Source: Cephalotus follicularis (Eukaryota > Streptophyta > Magnoliopsida > Oxalidales > Cephalotaceae). Taken from it: a DNA stretch of 64,000 nt. Of the stretch, positions 10,801 to 21,520 are shown piece after piece (the stretch's first letter is position 1; each line of letters opens with the position of its first letter). Under the pieces are notes generated by a model, which was not told where the DNA came from, made no database searches, and saw only the letters and a list, made by a program, of their open reading frames with translations. Position numbers and translations under genes: made by a program. The DNA is taken from the NCBI GenBank assembly GCA_001972305.1, contig BDDD01001673.1:65124-129123 (forward strand), read 5' to 3'.

Positions 10801-13800
10801 TCCGAAAAGTGACTAAAACGCCATTTCTACGACATGACGGCTATAATTGCCGATATCAACCAATAACTCAATTCAACCAGTCTAAACACCAACCAACCAC
10901 AAGTACTCATTATAAGAAACTACAGACATGATATACACAGGTACATATAACAATGATAAAGTCCCCGAAGCATTTGGTTTTCAAACGACCGAGTTATGTG
11001 TAACATTTCTAACCTCAAACAAAATCTGTCCAGTTTTGACCTCAGTGCATTCGAACCACTATAATTTTCTCATTTCATAATATTTTTGAGTGATTCAACT
11101 TTTATTAGAAACTAGACATCTAGGGCTACATATTTGACTCAAAAATCAACTGTTTTGGATTCAAAACGAGGAAGAAACACAGGATCAAAGTCAGGTAAAA
11201 ATCTGAATTCATATGTTTAACATATTTAACACTTTAACACCATAAAAATACTCCATCTTCTCTAGCCTTTCAACAGCGAAAATTAAAGAGAAAGAAAGCA
11301 TAATTGAACTAAGTTACATACTCCCAATTACATGAACAAACTATCAACAATGAAAATAAACCTCTAATCTCATTCTCCATTTTAACAACCCGTAATGCTC
11401 CATGAAAAATAAAAATTGAATTGCTTACTTCTAACTACAAGGTTAGAAGAACTTACCAAATCTCTTCTACAATCTAATATATATATATATGATTCCCAAC
11501 TTATTAACACCCTTAAAATATCGTTAAAAAAGAAATTATTCCATCCTTCTTCACTGTCCCTTGAAGACTGAAAATTAATGGACGAAAGGAGCACATTAAA
11601 TATGTTAATATACTTCGCTTAATTCATCTTCCCTCAAACCCAAAATTTAAAGAAAGTGGGGGAGAGATTAACTCATTCTACTATACTTAAATTACTAACA
11701 TAACCACATCAATTCTCCCTTCACTCCAAAAGCAGCCCAAAATTATGAACAAAGAAGGATTGAATTTATTTCAATTCCTAAGTCCATCTCAATAACATGA
11801 TTATCAATGTACTAATCATCATATTACAACCTTAATCACATTAAAACCTTAGTGAAATATCATTTCTTATTCTCCTTATAAAATCTGAAAATTTAAAGAG
11901 ATAGAGAAGAGATTAAATCATATAATAAAACTTCAATTCTAGCATAATTACATCCACAATACACAATAAAATTAACTCCTCCCTTAACAATCATGAAACC
12001 CGAAATTAATTGATAAATTACCAACATAAATGCATGCCTCAATTAAATCACCAAAGGTCCATAATCATTTCACAAGGCATGAATACATAACTATATACTC
12101 CAAATATAATACGGGGTGTTACATCTTAGGATGGGGCGCAGACCTGGTTGTGTTACGTTGTGATGTGTTGGCATCCCTGCCCGGGACCCCAGGCAAGATG
12201 TAGTGTTGCGTTCTTTGCCCTGGCTTGCTTCCCTGGCATGTTCCCTTTAGTGGAACGGTGCGTTTAGGCATGGGGTGTTGTGCGCGTTTCTTTTAGTTAA
12301 ACAGTGAGTTTTGAGGAACAGTTTAAGTAAGGGTTCTTTTGCTGTTTTACCCTTCCTTATTTCCTCCTTCCTGCTCGGGCATTCCTTGTTTTATGCCTTG
12401 GGTGCATTTGGCCTGGGGAGTGCGGCTCTCCTCCGCAGCTCCTTTTTAACGCCTGCCCTGGCCTTAGCGTTTGTCACACCCCATTTTTTTTCTTTTCCAT
12501 TCCACGAAGACAACATATATGCAGATATCAGTTAATATAATCCAGCATTCAACAACATCATTAATCAATTTTCATTAACAAAAGCATAAGCATTAATAAA
12601 CTGGATTACCTAAAATATTATCCGCACGCAGCCCATACTACGTGCTTACACCATACCAACAATTATCTTTTTACATAGTGGAAATGTAAAGCATAACAAC
12701 AACGGAGTATGATCGTTCATTACAAATACAATTCGACATAATTAACAACCTTAAGCAGATAAAAGCTCTCCAATATAGCTTCAGCAGCACTTGCCCGAAC
12801 GCCTTCACTTAATCTGAAATTGTAAGGGGTTAGCCGTTGTCCTCACTTGGCTAAGTAGGAATAATGCATGATAAGGAATATATAGATGCAACATGTATGA
12901 CATTTTATATTTAAAATAACATGTTAAGTATTCCAATATATAAGCAATCATGCCAAGTGGCCATAGACAGTACAATTCACGAGTACCTCACAAGGGTAAA
13001 ATCAATCCATACTATGGTTGGGTAGCACATGTCGCTAACTCCTGCGCACCACCTAACTATCAGCCTACACTCCGAAGATGATAGATTAGGTAACATTTAC
13101 AGCCAGCGTTAGAAGGCAGTTTAACAAATAAGATCTGCAGGGCAGATAAGTTTGGGTGGATGCTCTAGGCAACTCCTGGCACCTAGGACCACCTCTGTAG
13201 CCAGTGATATCTGCCATCACTCGACTAACAGCTTTAAACATAGACAAACAATTCAATCAATTCAATAATAATATCACATATGTAATATGTGCAATATAGT
13301 AGTGGTTTTCTTTAAAAACATTTAACATTTCAATAACTGTGCATCTCCTTGGAGGAAACAGTAATCAATACGGTAGTGGTGCCTCTCTTGGAGGAAAATC
13401 AGAAATCATTAGGTTTCATTTGAAAATTATAGTTGAAATCATTAATTGTGCACATAGCACTTAGTTGGTTCAATCCTTTGAAAGTAAGGGAATAATAGTG
13501 TTTATGAACACCCAAACTAGTATATACTAATTGTAACAGTAGCATATACAGCAAAATAGTAAAGGATTGTCACACCCCGTTTATGAGAAACGTAACATTA
13601 AAGCGGTAAAGGCAATTAACACAAACCACGGCTCATGCAAAAACCATAAAACTTAAAACTTTTCCAAAGTACAACAGTCACGGAAGCATAACGGAACATA
13701 AGCTGCAAACTTGTAACGTGCGTCCCATACCGCACGCTACCCCAAATAATCCGACATTGTTAAATGCCCATAAACGGAGCGTGAATTACAGTACAAGAAT

Positions 13801-14874
13801 AAAATCCTTCAGAAACAAAACTATAACAACGGTACATCCGAAAACCATAACCAACGTAGGTTTAATACAAAGCAGGAGAATAAGCAAAAACAAGATCATA
13901 ACAACTTGATCTTCATCCATGTCAGTCCAACGGGTCCACTGCATCAATCTGTAAAGTAAGGGGTTAGCCTTCGTCCTCACTCTGCTAAGTAACAAAAGCA
14001 GTTCGGGATTAACATTAAATGCATGTCATGATATGAATGCATAAATGATGCAGCGTAGGAAAACCACTTCATATATATATGAGAAATATATATATATTTA
14101 ACAGTACAGTAATATAACAGTGGGTACATATATAAGAAAATACATGTATGCAAGATCAGTACAGTAGTAACCCGGCCAGGGCTACATCAACAAACACAGG
14201 AATGTCCGTAAAGGACCAACAGGCAGTACAGGATGTCCACATAGGACTACAACAGGCAGGATGTCCACATAGGACCACAACAGGCCGTATGTGTAGCGCC
14301 GCCAACTCCTTACCCCACGCTACACTCCCACTCCGGCCCCTACATCAGGCAACCGAGCGAGGCAACAGTACAGTGAGTTACCTAGCCATACTCCTGGCCC
14401 CTAGGTCAACCCTCCACTAGTCGGCGCTGGCAGTCTCCGCCATGCAACTAGTGGTTCAAGCACAAACACATAGCAATTCACAGAGCAAACCAGTGAATTC
14501 AAGCAGTAAAAGTACAGTAAACAGTAGTGATCGATTTGATCCACAACAGGCAGGTTATTTCCAAAATGTTTCCCAAAAGTGACAACATTTGAAATATACA
14601 TTTTCAATAGAAAATATCGTTAAACAGTTTCAGTAGTGTGAATTTGTTTACCAGTTTGTTCCAAAACTTGTTATTAATCAATACATATTTCCATACTCAA
14701 AATATCACATTCCGAGTTCATATATGCATTTCTAAATATCAAAGCTTTAGAAATCATAAACAATTCACAAACAGTATACAATCAGGCAGTAAACAGTGCA
14801 TATGCAATGCATACAAATGCTCAAATGCACTCTAATAGGAATCGGGGTCGTTTCGCATCGTTTTAGGCAAACAG

Positions 14875-15115
14875 CAGCCAACCAGTCGGCTGGATTCCTT
14901 ACCAGTCGACTGTTTCTGGGTCGAGCAGTATGAGTAGTCGACTGGTTCCTTATACCAGTAGACTGTCCATTAGGCAGTCGGTTGTTGTTCTTCAACAGTC
15001 GACTGTTCCAGTACTCTCACACGAGAAGATTCCCAGATTTCCATCTTCTGGGCAGTAGGAAGTATGAGCTGATATCAATGAGTAGTCGACTGTCTTGCTT
15101 CGACAGTCAGCTGTT
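14875..15115. repeat. CAGTCGACTG array in inner solo LTR
   Basis: About eight imperfect copies of the palindrome CAGTCGACTG or single-base variants (CAGTCGGCTG, AAGTCGACTG type), separated by 15-35 bases of unrelated sequence. Not a simple tandem repeat. Confidence 0.75.
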
Positions 15116-15929
15116 CTGTAATCCGGTGGCATGCAAATCGATCTAACTACTCCAACAATTCACGGTAAGCAAATAAATCAAGCTCAGGGATAGGAATATA
15201 ACCACAGGTTGTCATATCATTCATATAACAACACATTCAACATGTATTTCAACGTGCAACCAATTCCATGTTAAGGTTCAACATGCATACACTTGATCAC
15301 ATTTAATTCATAGTAACAAGCATAACAGCTCCCAAAAACAGTAGCAATTACGTCATCAAACCAGTAGCTACAAGTCACCTAACCAGGCATTGCAATTCAT
15401 GGAACATGTAGTAAGTTTAAACTCAAAATGCCATATCAACTTCCCCTACCTTTGATTCCAAGTTAGGAATCTGTAAGTCCACTTCTTTTCGTTCCAATCA
15501 GTGGCTTTTCGAGCTCCCCAGAAGCTCCAGCTCCAAGCCCAGCAGCTCCAAGAACAGCTCCCACCTTGAGTTCCAAGTTCCAACAATGGACAACACTCCT
15601 CTTCCCTCTTTTCTTTGTGGTTTCTCTCTACTATCTCTGTGATTCTCAACCAAACAGTACCAGGACGAGAGAGAGTGAGTGGGACGTTTTTATGCAGAGC
15701 TTTTCCTCTCTTTCTTCTTCTCCCCCTCACATGGCACTAAATGCCATATTCTTCCCCTCACATGCAAGCACACACACACAAGGCTAATTTCTCTACCCCA
15801 TGAGGTCCTAAATGATTCACAGGTGTCTCTTCCTTCCATCTTCTCGGCTGCATGAAGCACAGATGGCCTCCTCTTCCCATGTCAGTTATAACATGTGATT
15901 CCTGCCACATGCAATAAACATAGCATGAT

Positions 15930-16085
15930 CCAGTCGACTGCCTTTCCCTGGCAGTCGGCTGGTCGCCTGGCAGTCTGTTGCCAAGTGTCACGACAGTTGG
16001 CCAGTCGATTGGTTCATCCCACCAGTCGATTGCCCACACATGCAGCCCTCCAGTCGGCTGGCCCTCCATACCAGTCGACTGTCTC
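15930..16085. repeat. Second CAGTCGACTG array in inner solo LTR
   Basis: Seven or so copies of CAGTCGACTG and variants such as CAGTCGATTG and CAGTCGGCTG, with irregular spacing, near the other end of the same LTR. Confidence 0.75.
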
Positions 16086-16443
16086 CAGCATAATCACCAA
16101 GTAATCACACTTCTAAGTACATAAAAGATTTAAAACAACATCATCCAATTCGGAAACTCATCTTTTATTAATTTCACAATTCAAAGTACAATTACATTGT
16201 GAAATTATAATATAGGAAAATCTCGGGCGTTACAAGGACAGTAGCAATTCAAGGATTCAATAAGGTCATTAGCATACCATAGTCATTCTTACACAACTCT
16301 CACAAGGAGTGCATACGTTGTTTAATTTTTGAAATGTAATTATATAAGGCCAGGATTGACTGTTACATTCATCCCATATGGAGGCCAGGGTAATTACATT
16401 CAATTTAAGGCCTAAACAATACCTATATCAGAAATTTATCTCA

Positions 16444-16575
16444 GGACAGTCGACTGTTCCCCAGAACAGCCGGCTGTTTTCATTTAGTAGTCGACTGTTT
16501 GTTCATAACGGTCGACTGGTTTGATTAAGTAGTCGACTATCATGAAGAACAGTCGACTACTTTGCCTTGAAATCG
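16444..16575. repeat. CAGTCGACTG array in outer solo LTR
   Basis: Six or more copies (GTAGTCGACTGTTT, GTCGACTGGTTT, CAGCCGGCTG). It lies in the same relative place as the inner LTR array at 14875-15115, and as the GTCGACGCTT array at 30590-30755 in the reversed relative. Confidence 0.75.
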
Positions 16576-17584
16576 ACAGGTAGTAACAGGGCATGCATGT
16601 TCAATGTCCAAAACACTAACTCAACAACACATGCAATCAAACAGGAAATTATCCACACATGATATGCACATTATATCTTCGAAAATATGTCAATAGCCCT
16701 ACCTCAATTGCTATCCCAGAATCAAATTGAGTTGATTCCTCTCTTTGAGTTCCAAGTTCTTCACCCAACTCAATCTTCCAAAATCCAGTAATTAATCTAT
16801 ATGGTTGCATGTATACAGGTTTAGATATCAACACCAGCACGTTCATCTAGTTATCTAGTCATGATAACAACAAAAATCAGAACCAGAAGCTTACAATTAA
16901 TTTCTAAGTTCCATTTTCCATTTCCTAACTAAACCAAGTTCAATATCCAATTCTAGCAATCATCTATCTTTACATGTTACAGAAGATATATATATATATA
17001 GTGGAACCAGTATACATATACCTATAGACAACTAAAACAACAACTATAATTCGGATTAAAGGCTAATCAATTATTCCTTAACTTCACTTACACATTTAAC
17101 CATTCCTTACAATTCCTTCTACAGAGGCATGTTAACAGTAGGTTTATAGAATATACTACTGTTTAACTATACAACAACAATCATCCAGAATTTGGAAGCT
17201 TACCAGGAATCAAAGCTTCAACTCCTTCTTTGAACTCTAATCTTTCAACATGCACATCAAAAATTTCACTAGCAAGATCTCCTCTATCCTCAGTGTTTTC
17301 TAACACTCACACTCTACTCTAACAGCTGATATAAAGGCTTAAGAGCCTTAGAATTCGCCAGATTCCATTAACTCAGCCATCTTTTTTCTCTCTCTCTCAT
17401 GTCCATTACTTCCATTCACTTTCTCTCTTTCCAATCTTCTGTTTACAGGTTTCAGGAGGATTAGAGCACATGTAAGGCACTCCTTTTGCAAGCTATGGTA
17501 GCTGCTGGCTCGCATGACACCTGTCCATCATGCACTGCCTCTGCTCTGTCTCACATGCATGCACAGACACTTGTCATGTGCCAT

Positions 17585-17715
17585 ACCAGTCGACTGTATT
17601 CACTTGGCAGTCGACTGTCCACTCCTAGCATCAAACAATCGACTGTTCCCCTGTGACAGTTGGTTGTTCCTCCACAAACTAGGCAGTCGACTGTTACCCT
17701 GTGACAGTGGGCTGT
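17585..17715. repeat. Second CAGTCGACTG array in outer solo LTR
   Basis: Six copies or variants (CAGTCGACTG, CAATCGACTG, CAGTTGGTTG). The place is homologous to 15930-16085 in the inner LTR and 29703-29832 in the reversed LTR. Confidence 0.75.
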
Positions 17716-17978
17716 AGTAGCCTAATTTTTGGGTTGCTTAAGTTTACTCCCTCAATGAAATTCACAACCAAAATTCATATTACAATTGGAGATTAAAATT
17801 AAAGTAAGTCCATATTTCATTCATCAAGAGTACAATATACACGAATTGAAATTGCAGTTATTACAGCATTAGCCTTGTTGTTGTTGGGGTTTGGTTAGGG
17901 ATCCAGGTGAGGGATCCTTCCACCTGGCACGACTGTCCTCGGGCGGGGGTGTTCGGGAATGGGGCGTGTCAGCTTTCT

Positions 17979-17990
17979 TGGTATCAGAGA
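17979..17990 (+). promoter_or_regulatory. Primer-binding site of the chromovirus
   Basis: TGGTATCAGAGA, eight bases after the LTR end. It is complementary to the 3' end of plant initiator tRNA-Met, the usual primer for this clade; the last base departs from the usual C. Confidence 0.85.
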
Positions 17991-18100
17991 GACCGGTTTA
18001 GTTTCTTTGTGTTTTCTTTGGAGACATTTTTGGGGTATGCATGCATTGCATTTCATGTAGTACACATGTTAGTGATGTCCTAACTTGCATGTGAAGGTAG

Positions 18101-19665
18101 ATGGTGCCTCCACGTCAGACTCGAGGAAGTGGCATGGGTAGGGGAAGAATAGTTTCCCCAGCCAGAGGACGTGGTCAAGGTAGAGGAAGAGAGATCTCCA
18201 CACCACATGTGGATCAAGAACTGCCTCATGTTGGACCTGGTGTGCAGGTTAACCCTGGAGTGGTCGAACAAGAGATTGGACCAGCTGTGGTAGCTGAGGT
18301 CCTGGCAGTGCAGTCAGCAGCGCAGGTACCTCCTCCGATTGGTACATGTGGTCAGGCAGAGTGGATGCAGTTTGCTACGTTGATAGCACAAGCTTTGAGT
18401 GGTTCTCAACCTCAAGCTTTACCAGTTGAACGTCTGCAACGTTTAGGTGCTGCAACCTTTGAGGGAACGGATGATCCAGTGGATGCAGAGGTATGGTTGA
18501 ATCATCTTGAGATGCTTTTTGTACTGATGGGAGTTTCTGACGACTCACGCGTTGGACTTGCTGTCTTCTTGGTAAGGAAGAATGCTCTTCATTGGTCGGA
18601 AGCTCTCAAAGCTAGGCATACTGATGTTGCTATTATCACTTAGGATGTTTTCAAGAGAGAGTTTCGTCAGTACTTCTTCCCGGCTACCTTCGTGAAAGGG
18701 AAGAGGAGAGAGTTTCTGCATCTACGTCAGGGGGGTATGACTGTAACCCAGTATGAATACCATTTTATGGAGTTGTCTCATTTTGCTCCGGCTTTGGTTG
18801 CAGACCAAGAGGAGAGATGTGAGAAGTTGTTGGATGGGTTGAATCCTGAGGTAAGACATACTGTGGCAGCAACCAACTGGACTGTCTTTGAAGATATGGT
18901 GGAATCTGCCAAGAGAGTTGAGCAGAGTATCATGGAACAGAAGAACCGCCAGGATAGGAGACAGAGGAGAGATGGACAACAATCTACTCAAGGGGAGGGT
19001 TTTTCCCGAGGACAAGGGAAACGAAGGAAACGGTACTCCAACCAGTAAGTTGATGGTGGAAACCGAGGACAGGCCAGAACTGATGGCCAGTGGACATTTT
19101 CTTCGCAGTAGGCGAGTCCTCCTATAGCCAGTGGTGCGCAGCATAGCAGGCACCAGAGTTCATCAGTTTCTCAACAGCCTCCTAAGTGCTAGAAGTATGG
19201 TCGCTTCCACTTTGGCAACTGCAAGACCGATACCCGAGAATGTTTCTAGTGTGGCCAGGTTGGGAATTTCAAGAGAAATTGTCCACAAATCCAACAGACC
19301 ACGATGACACCTGGATCAAGTTCTTCTAATAGAGAACCTGCGGGAGCCAGAGGTGGATCAACGGCTTCGTAAGCGGGATCATCCAGGGCTGGTGGAAGTC
19401 ATCAGCAGGGTAGACCAGCGACAACAGCTAGAGTCTATGCTCTGAACAGAGAAGATGCTCTCTGATCCGCAGACATGGCTATAGGTAAGGCTCTTATCTT
19501 CGGCAGAGATGCCACGGTTTTGTTTGACACGGGAGCCTCTTTATCTTTTGTTGCCCATGCATTTTGCATACGTGCATGTGGAGTGTTGAGTTCCTTGGAC
19601 GAAGAGATCACTGTATCTGTTCTTATGGGCCAAAGTTACCGTGTAGAATGAGTCTACAGGGGTTG
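18101..19665 (+). pseudogene. Chromovirus gag and start of protease (decayed)
   Basis: Begins at the ATG at 18101 with a basic Gly-Arg-rich leader (RGRGQGRGRE). The capsid domain follows at about 18440-18900 (AEVWLNHLEMLF, ALHWSEALK, FKREFRQYFFP, EFLHLRQGGMTVTQY, LLDGLNPEVR), as in plant Ty3/gypsy Gag, which forms the virus-like particle. A basic linker leads to a zinc knuckle at about 19237-19278. There the second position has become a stop and the metal-binding His is Asn (GNF for GHF), so it could not bind zinc normally. The protease motif LFDTGAS is at about 19517-19540 with the catalytic DTG intact. Stops at 18641, 19046 and later break the frame. A reversed copia element cuts the protease at 19670; pol resumes at 21526. 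Confidence 0.85.
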
Positions 19666-19807
19666 TGATTGTTGGAAACGTATGGTAACCTTTAACTAAT
19701 AACTTTGTATGCGGAAAATACAAATTAAGCAATGAAACTAAACAAGCACACAACACACAATCAAATAATCACAAGTAATAAAGAGAGAGAGTTAGAGAGT
19801 GTGCAAA

Positions 19808-20394
19808 GCCTCCTCAATTGCCGTCACCTTTGGAGACCAATTCTTCGGCAAGCACCTTAAAATTTTTCTTACAAGTTCTTGGTTAGAATAAGACTTTCCA
19901 AGATTTTTAAGAGAATTTGTAATAGTAGTAAAGCGAGTAAACATGTCACTTATACATTCACTATCATGCATCACAAATAATTCGTACTCATGTACAAGCA
20001 TGCTTATTTTCGATTCCTTTACTTGATTGGTGCCCTCATATGTAACTTCTAACAAATCCCACATTTCTTTTGCCGAACCACAAGAAGATATCCGATTAAA
20101 TTCATTAGGCCCAACGGCACAAAATAAAACATGTTTTGCTTTAGAATTTAATTGGAGCATCCTAAAGTCATTGTCATTATATTCATTTTCGGGTTTGGGA
20201 GAGACAACTCCTTCTATAGTTCTAGTTGGCATTCTAGGACCATTAACAATTATGTGCCACAGTTGATAATCAAGGGATTGTAGAAAAATGGTCATCCTAG
20301 TTTTCCAAAAGCTATAGTTGTTTCCATCAAAAAATGGAGGTCTAGTAATGGAAGATCCTTCTACTCCTATGTTTAGGTTCATTTTGTTTGCCAT
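19808..20394 (-). pseudogene. Copia gag, N-terminal two thirds, still open
   Basis: Start at the ATG at 20394 (MANKMNLNIG), 43 bases from the PBS end. It stays open for about 195 codons and runs into the truncated LTR, which adds a few codons. Motifs of copia Gag (UBN2-type) are clear: PPFFDGNNYSFWKTRM near residues 19-34, LW-II, AKHVLFCAVGPNEFNRIS, AKEMWDLLEVTYEGTNQVK, and KILRCLPKNWSPKVTAIEEA near the end. The zinc knuckle part is missing. No stop lies within the Gag part, unlike every other gag in the window. Gag would package element RNA. Confidence 0.85.
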
Positions 20395-20430
20395 GGATCA
20401 ATTTATCTCAATTAAGATTAATGATAAAAA

Positions 20431-20445
20431 CCCTCTCTGATACCA
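20431..20445 (-). promoter_or_regulatory. Primer-binding site of the deletion-derived copia element
   Basis: The minus strand reads TGGTATCAGAGAGGG, two bases after the LTR end, complementary to initiator tRNA-Met. This fixes the element's orientation. Confidence 0.85.
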
Positions 20446-20447
20446 CT

Positions 20448-21520
20448 TGTTGGAAACGTATGGCAACCTTTAACTAATAACTTTGTATGTGGAAAATACA
20501 AATTAAGCAATGAAACTAAACAAGCACACAACACACAATCAAATAATCACAAGTAATAAAGAGAGAGAGTTAGAGAGTGTGCAAACGGATTTATAGTGGT
20601 TCGGCAAATCCGTGCCTACGTCCACTTCCTCAAGACCTCTTGAGTTTCCACTAGAATCCACTAGCAACCTTTGATTTTCGGCTTACGGGTGCAAATCAAA
20701 GAAACCACCTTACACTTGATTTAACTTTCGGGTGTAAATCAATAAAAAAACCTTACAAGGGTTCACTCCCCTCAAATACAAAGAATGATAAAAGTAATTG
20801 GTGTTGTGTTTACAATAACCTCTCAATAGGTTGGATATGAAAGTGTAATCTAGATACAAGCTTTGGATGTGAAAGTGTTTTGCAAAAGCCTGATGTTCTT
20901 TCTCTTTTGTAAATGTGCAAGTTGAGATATTGAGATTGGATGTTCAAATGTTGTTCCTTTGATCCCTTGGTTACTAGTCTCTTAAATCTTCATTCTTGGC
21001 TTGTATATATAGCTTCATGTAGTTTCTAGCCGTTGGTGAAGAAATAGATCCGTTGGAGAAGTGTTGGAACTTGTTGCATAAAGAATGGCTCTTAAAAACA
21101 AGTTCTGACATTGTTCCAGCAGTCCAAAGCGTCGACGGAGTAGCCTTAAGCGTCGCCGATCATGTGACCGTTGGGGATCTCAATTTGAATCTTCAGCTCA
21201 AAGCGCAGGCGTCAACATGTTGGAGTCGACTGCCAGACTTAAAGAGTCGACGCTTTACCTAAAGAGTCGACGCTTTAGCCATTTTGTAATTGCCATTTTG
21301 TTCTCTGCCTGAGACGGTAGACGCTTTGCACAAAGAGTAGACGCTTTGTACCTCAAAGAGTAGACGCTTTGCTCTAAGAGTCGACGCTTTGCCCTGTTTT
21401 TTGAACTTCTTTGTTTTGCTTATTTCTTTTCTTGCACATTAAGTTTCTTGCACATAAAGTAGCAAAGTTAAATGCAAATTTGTAATCATTAAAACTTAGG
21501 ATTGAGACTAAAAGTCAACA
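20448..21520 (-). repeat. 5' LTR of the deletion-derived copia element
   Basis: 1073 bases, TGTTGAC to CCAACA on the minus strand. A TATA-like run lies at about 21003-21011, and a conserved LTR box (GTGGACGTAGGC with GAACCACTATAAA) at 20590-20662. Copies of AGTCGACGCTTT or AGTAGACGCTTT fill 21120-21390. The first 137 bases on the plus strand are repeated at 19671-19807 as the remnant second LTR, with two differences visible. Confidence 0.85.

Larger units (their letters stand above)
8622..12123 (-). mobile_element. 3.5-kb solo LTR of a gypsy element
   Basis: It is bounded by a perfect 5-bp target-site duplication, TCTTA (8617-8621 and 12124-12128), and removing it restores continuity with the 3' LTR copy at 29290-29320. 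On the minus strand it starts TGTAACACCCCGT and ends GGGTCGTGTCA. Length 3502. It has no PBS, polypurine tract or pol-like ORF, so it is a solo LTR and not a full element. Part of it (about 10200-10380) matches 34795-34950. No gene was recognised in it. Confidence 0.85.
13568..16234 (-). mobile_element. Inner solo LTR nested in a related solo LTR
   Basis: The plus strand starts TGTCACACCCCG and ends GGGCGTTACA. The flanks AGGAT (13563-13567) and AGGAC (16235-16239) form a 5-bp target-site duplication with one change. Length 2667, close to the outer solo LTR without its insertion. The same layout features (GGGGTTAGCC-CGTCCTCACT around 13960 and CAGTCGACTG arrays) show it is a relative of the outer one. 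No coding content was recognised. Confidence 0.8.
12472..17865 (-). mobile_element. Outer solo LTR with GTCGAC arrays (interrupted)
   Basis: Flanked by GCGTT (12467-12471) and GCATT (17866-17870), a 5-bp target-site duplication with one change. The 3' LTR of the host chromovirus is uninterrupted at this point (29650). Without the nested element it is about 2.7 kb. The plus strand starts TGTCACACCCC and ends ATTACA, so the natural orientation is minus. It is related along its length to the LTR at 29669-32001 in the other orientation (for example around 12836 versus 31660, and 17330-17460 versus 29960-30125). No ORF was recognised. Confidence 0.8.
6067..17971 (+). repeat. 5' LTR of the chromovirus (interrupted twice)
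   Basis: LTR segments are 6067-8621, 12124-12471 and 17866-17971, together about 3.0 kb. It starts TGTAACGACCC and ends GGGGCGTGTCA directly before the PBS. Segment by segment it matches the 3' LTR at 26745-29668 with scattered substitutions. The stretch is non-coding. The antisense reading frame at 8056-8463 is also open in the 3' LTR (28745-29152), but that follows from LTR identity and is not evidence for a gene. Confidence 0.85.
19671..21520 (-). mobile_element. Deletion-derived copia element: LTR, PBS, gag start, LTR tail
   Basis: A perfect target-site duplication GTGAT (19666-19670, 21521-21525) marks one complete insertion in the chromovirus protease. On the minus strand the order is full LTR (21520-20448), PBS (20445-20431), gag N-terminal part (20394-19808), then the last 137 bases of the second LTR (19807-19671). 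Everything from the rest of gag through pol to most of the 3' LTR is absent. The LTR begins TGTTGACTTTTAG and ends CGTTTCCAACA. The matching TSD shows that the deletion is internal to the element. Confidence 0.9.

Noticed and set aside
14875-17715. CAGTCGACTG arrays considered as a CRISPR array
   Set aside because: Plant nuclear DNA, repeats of only 10 bases, uneven spacing and location inside LTRs; no cas genes.
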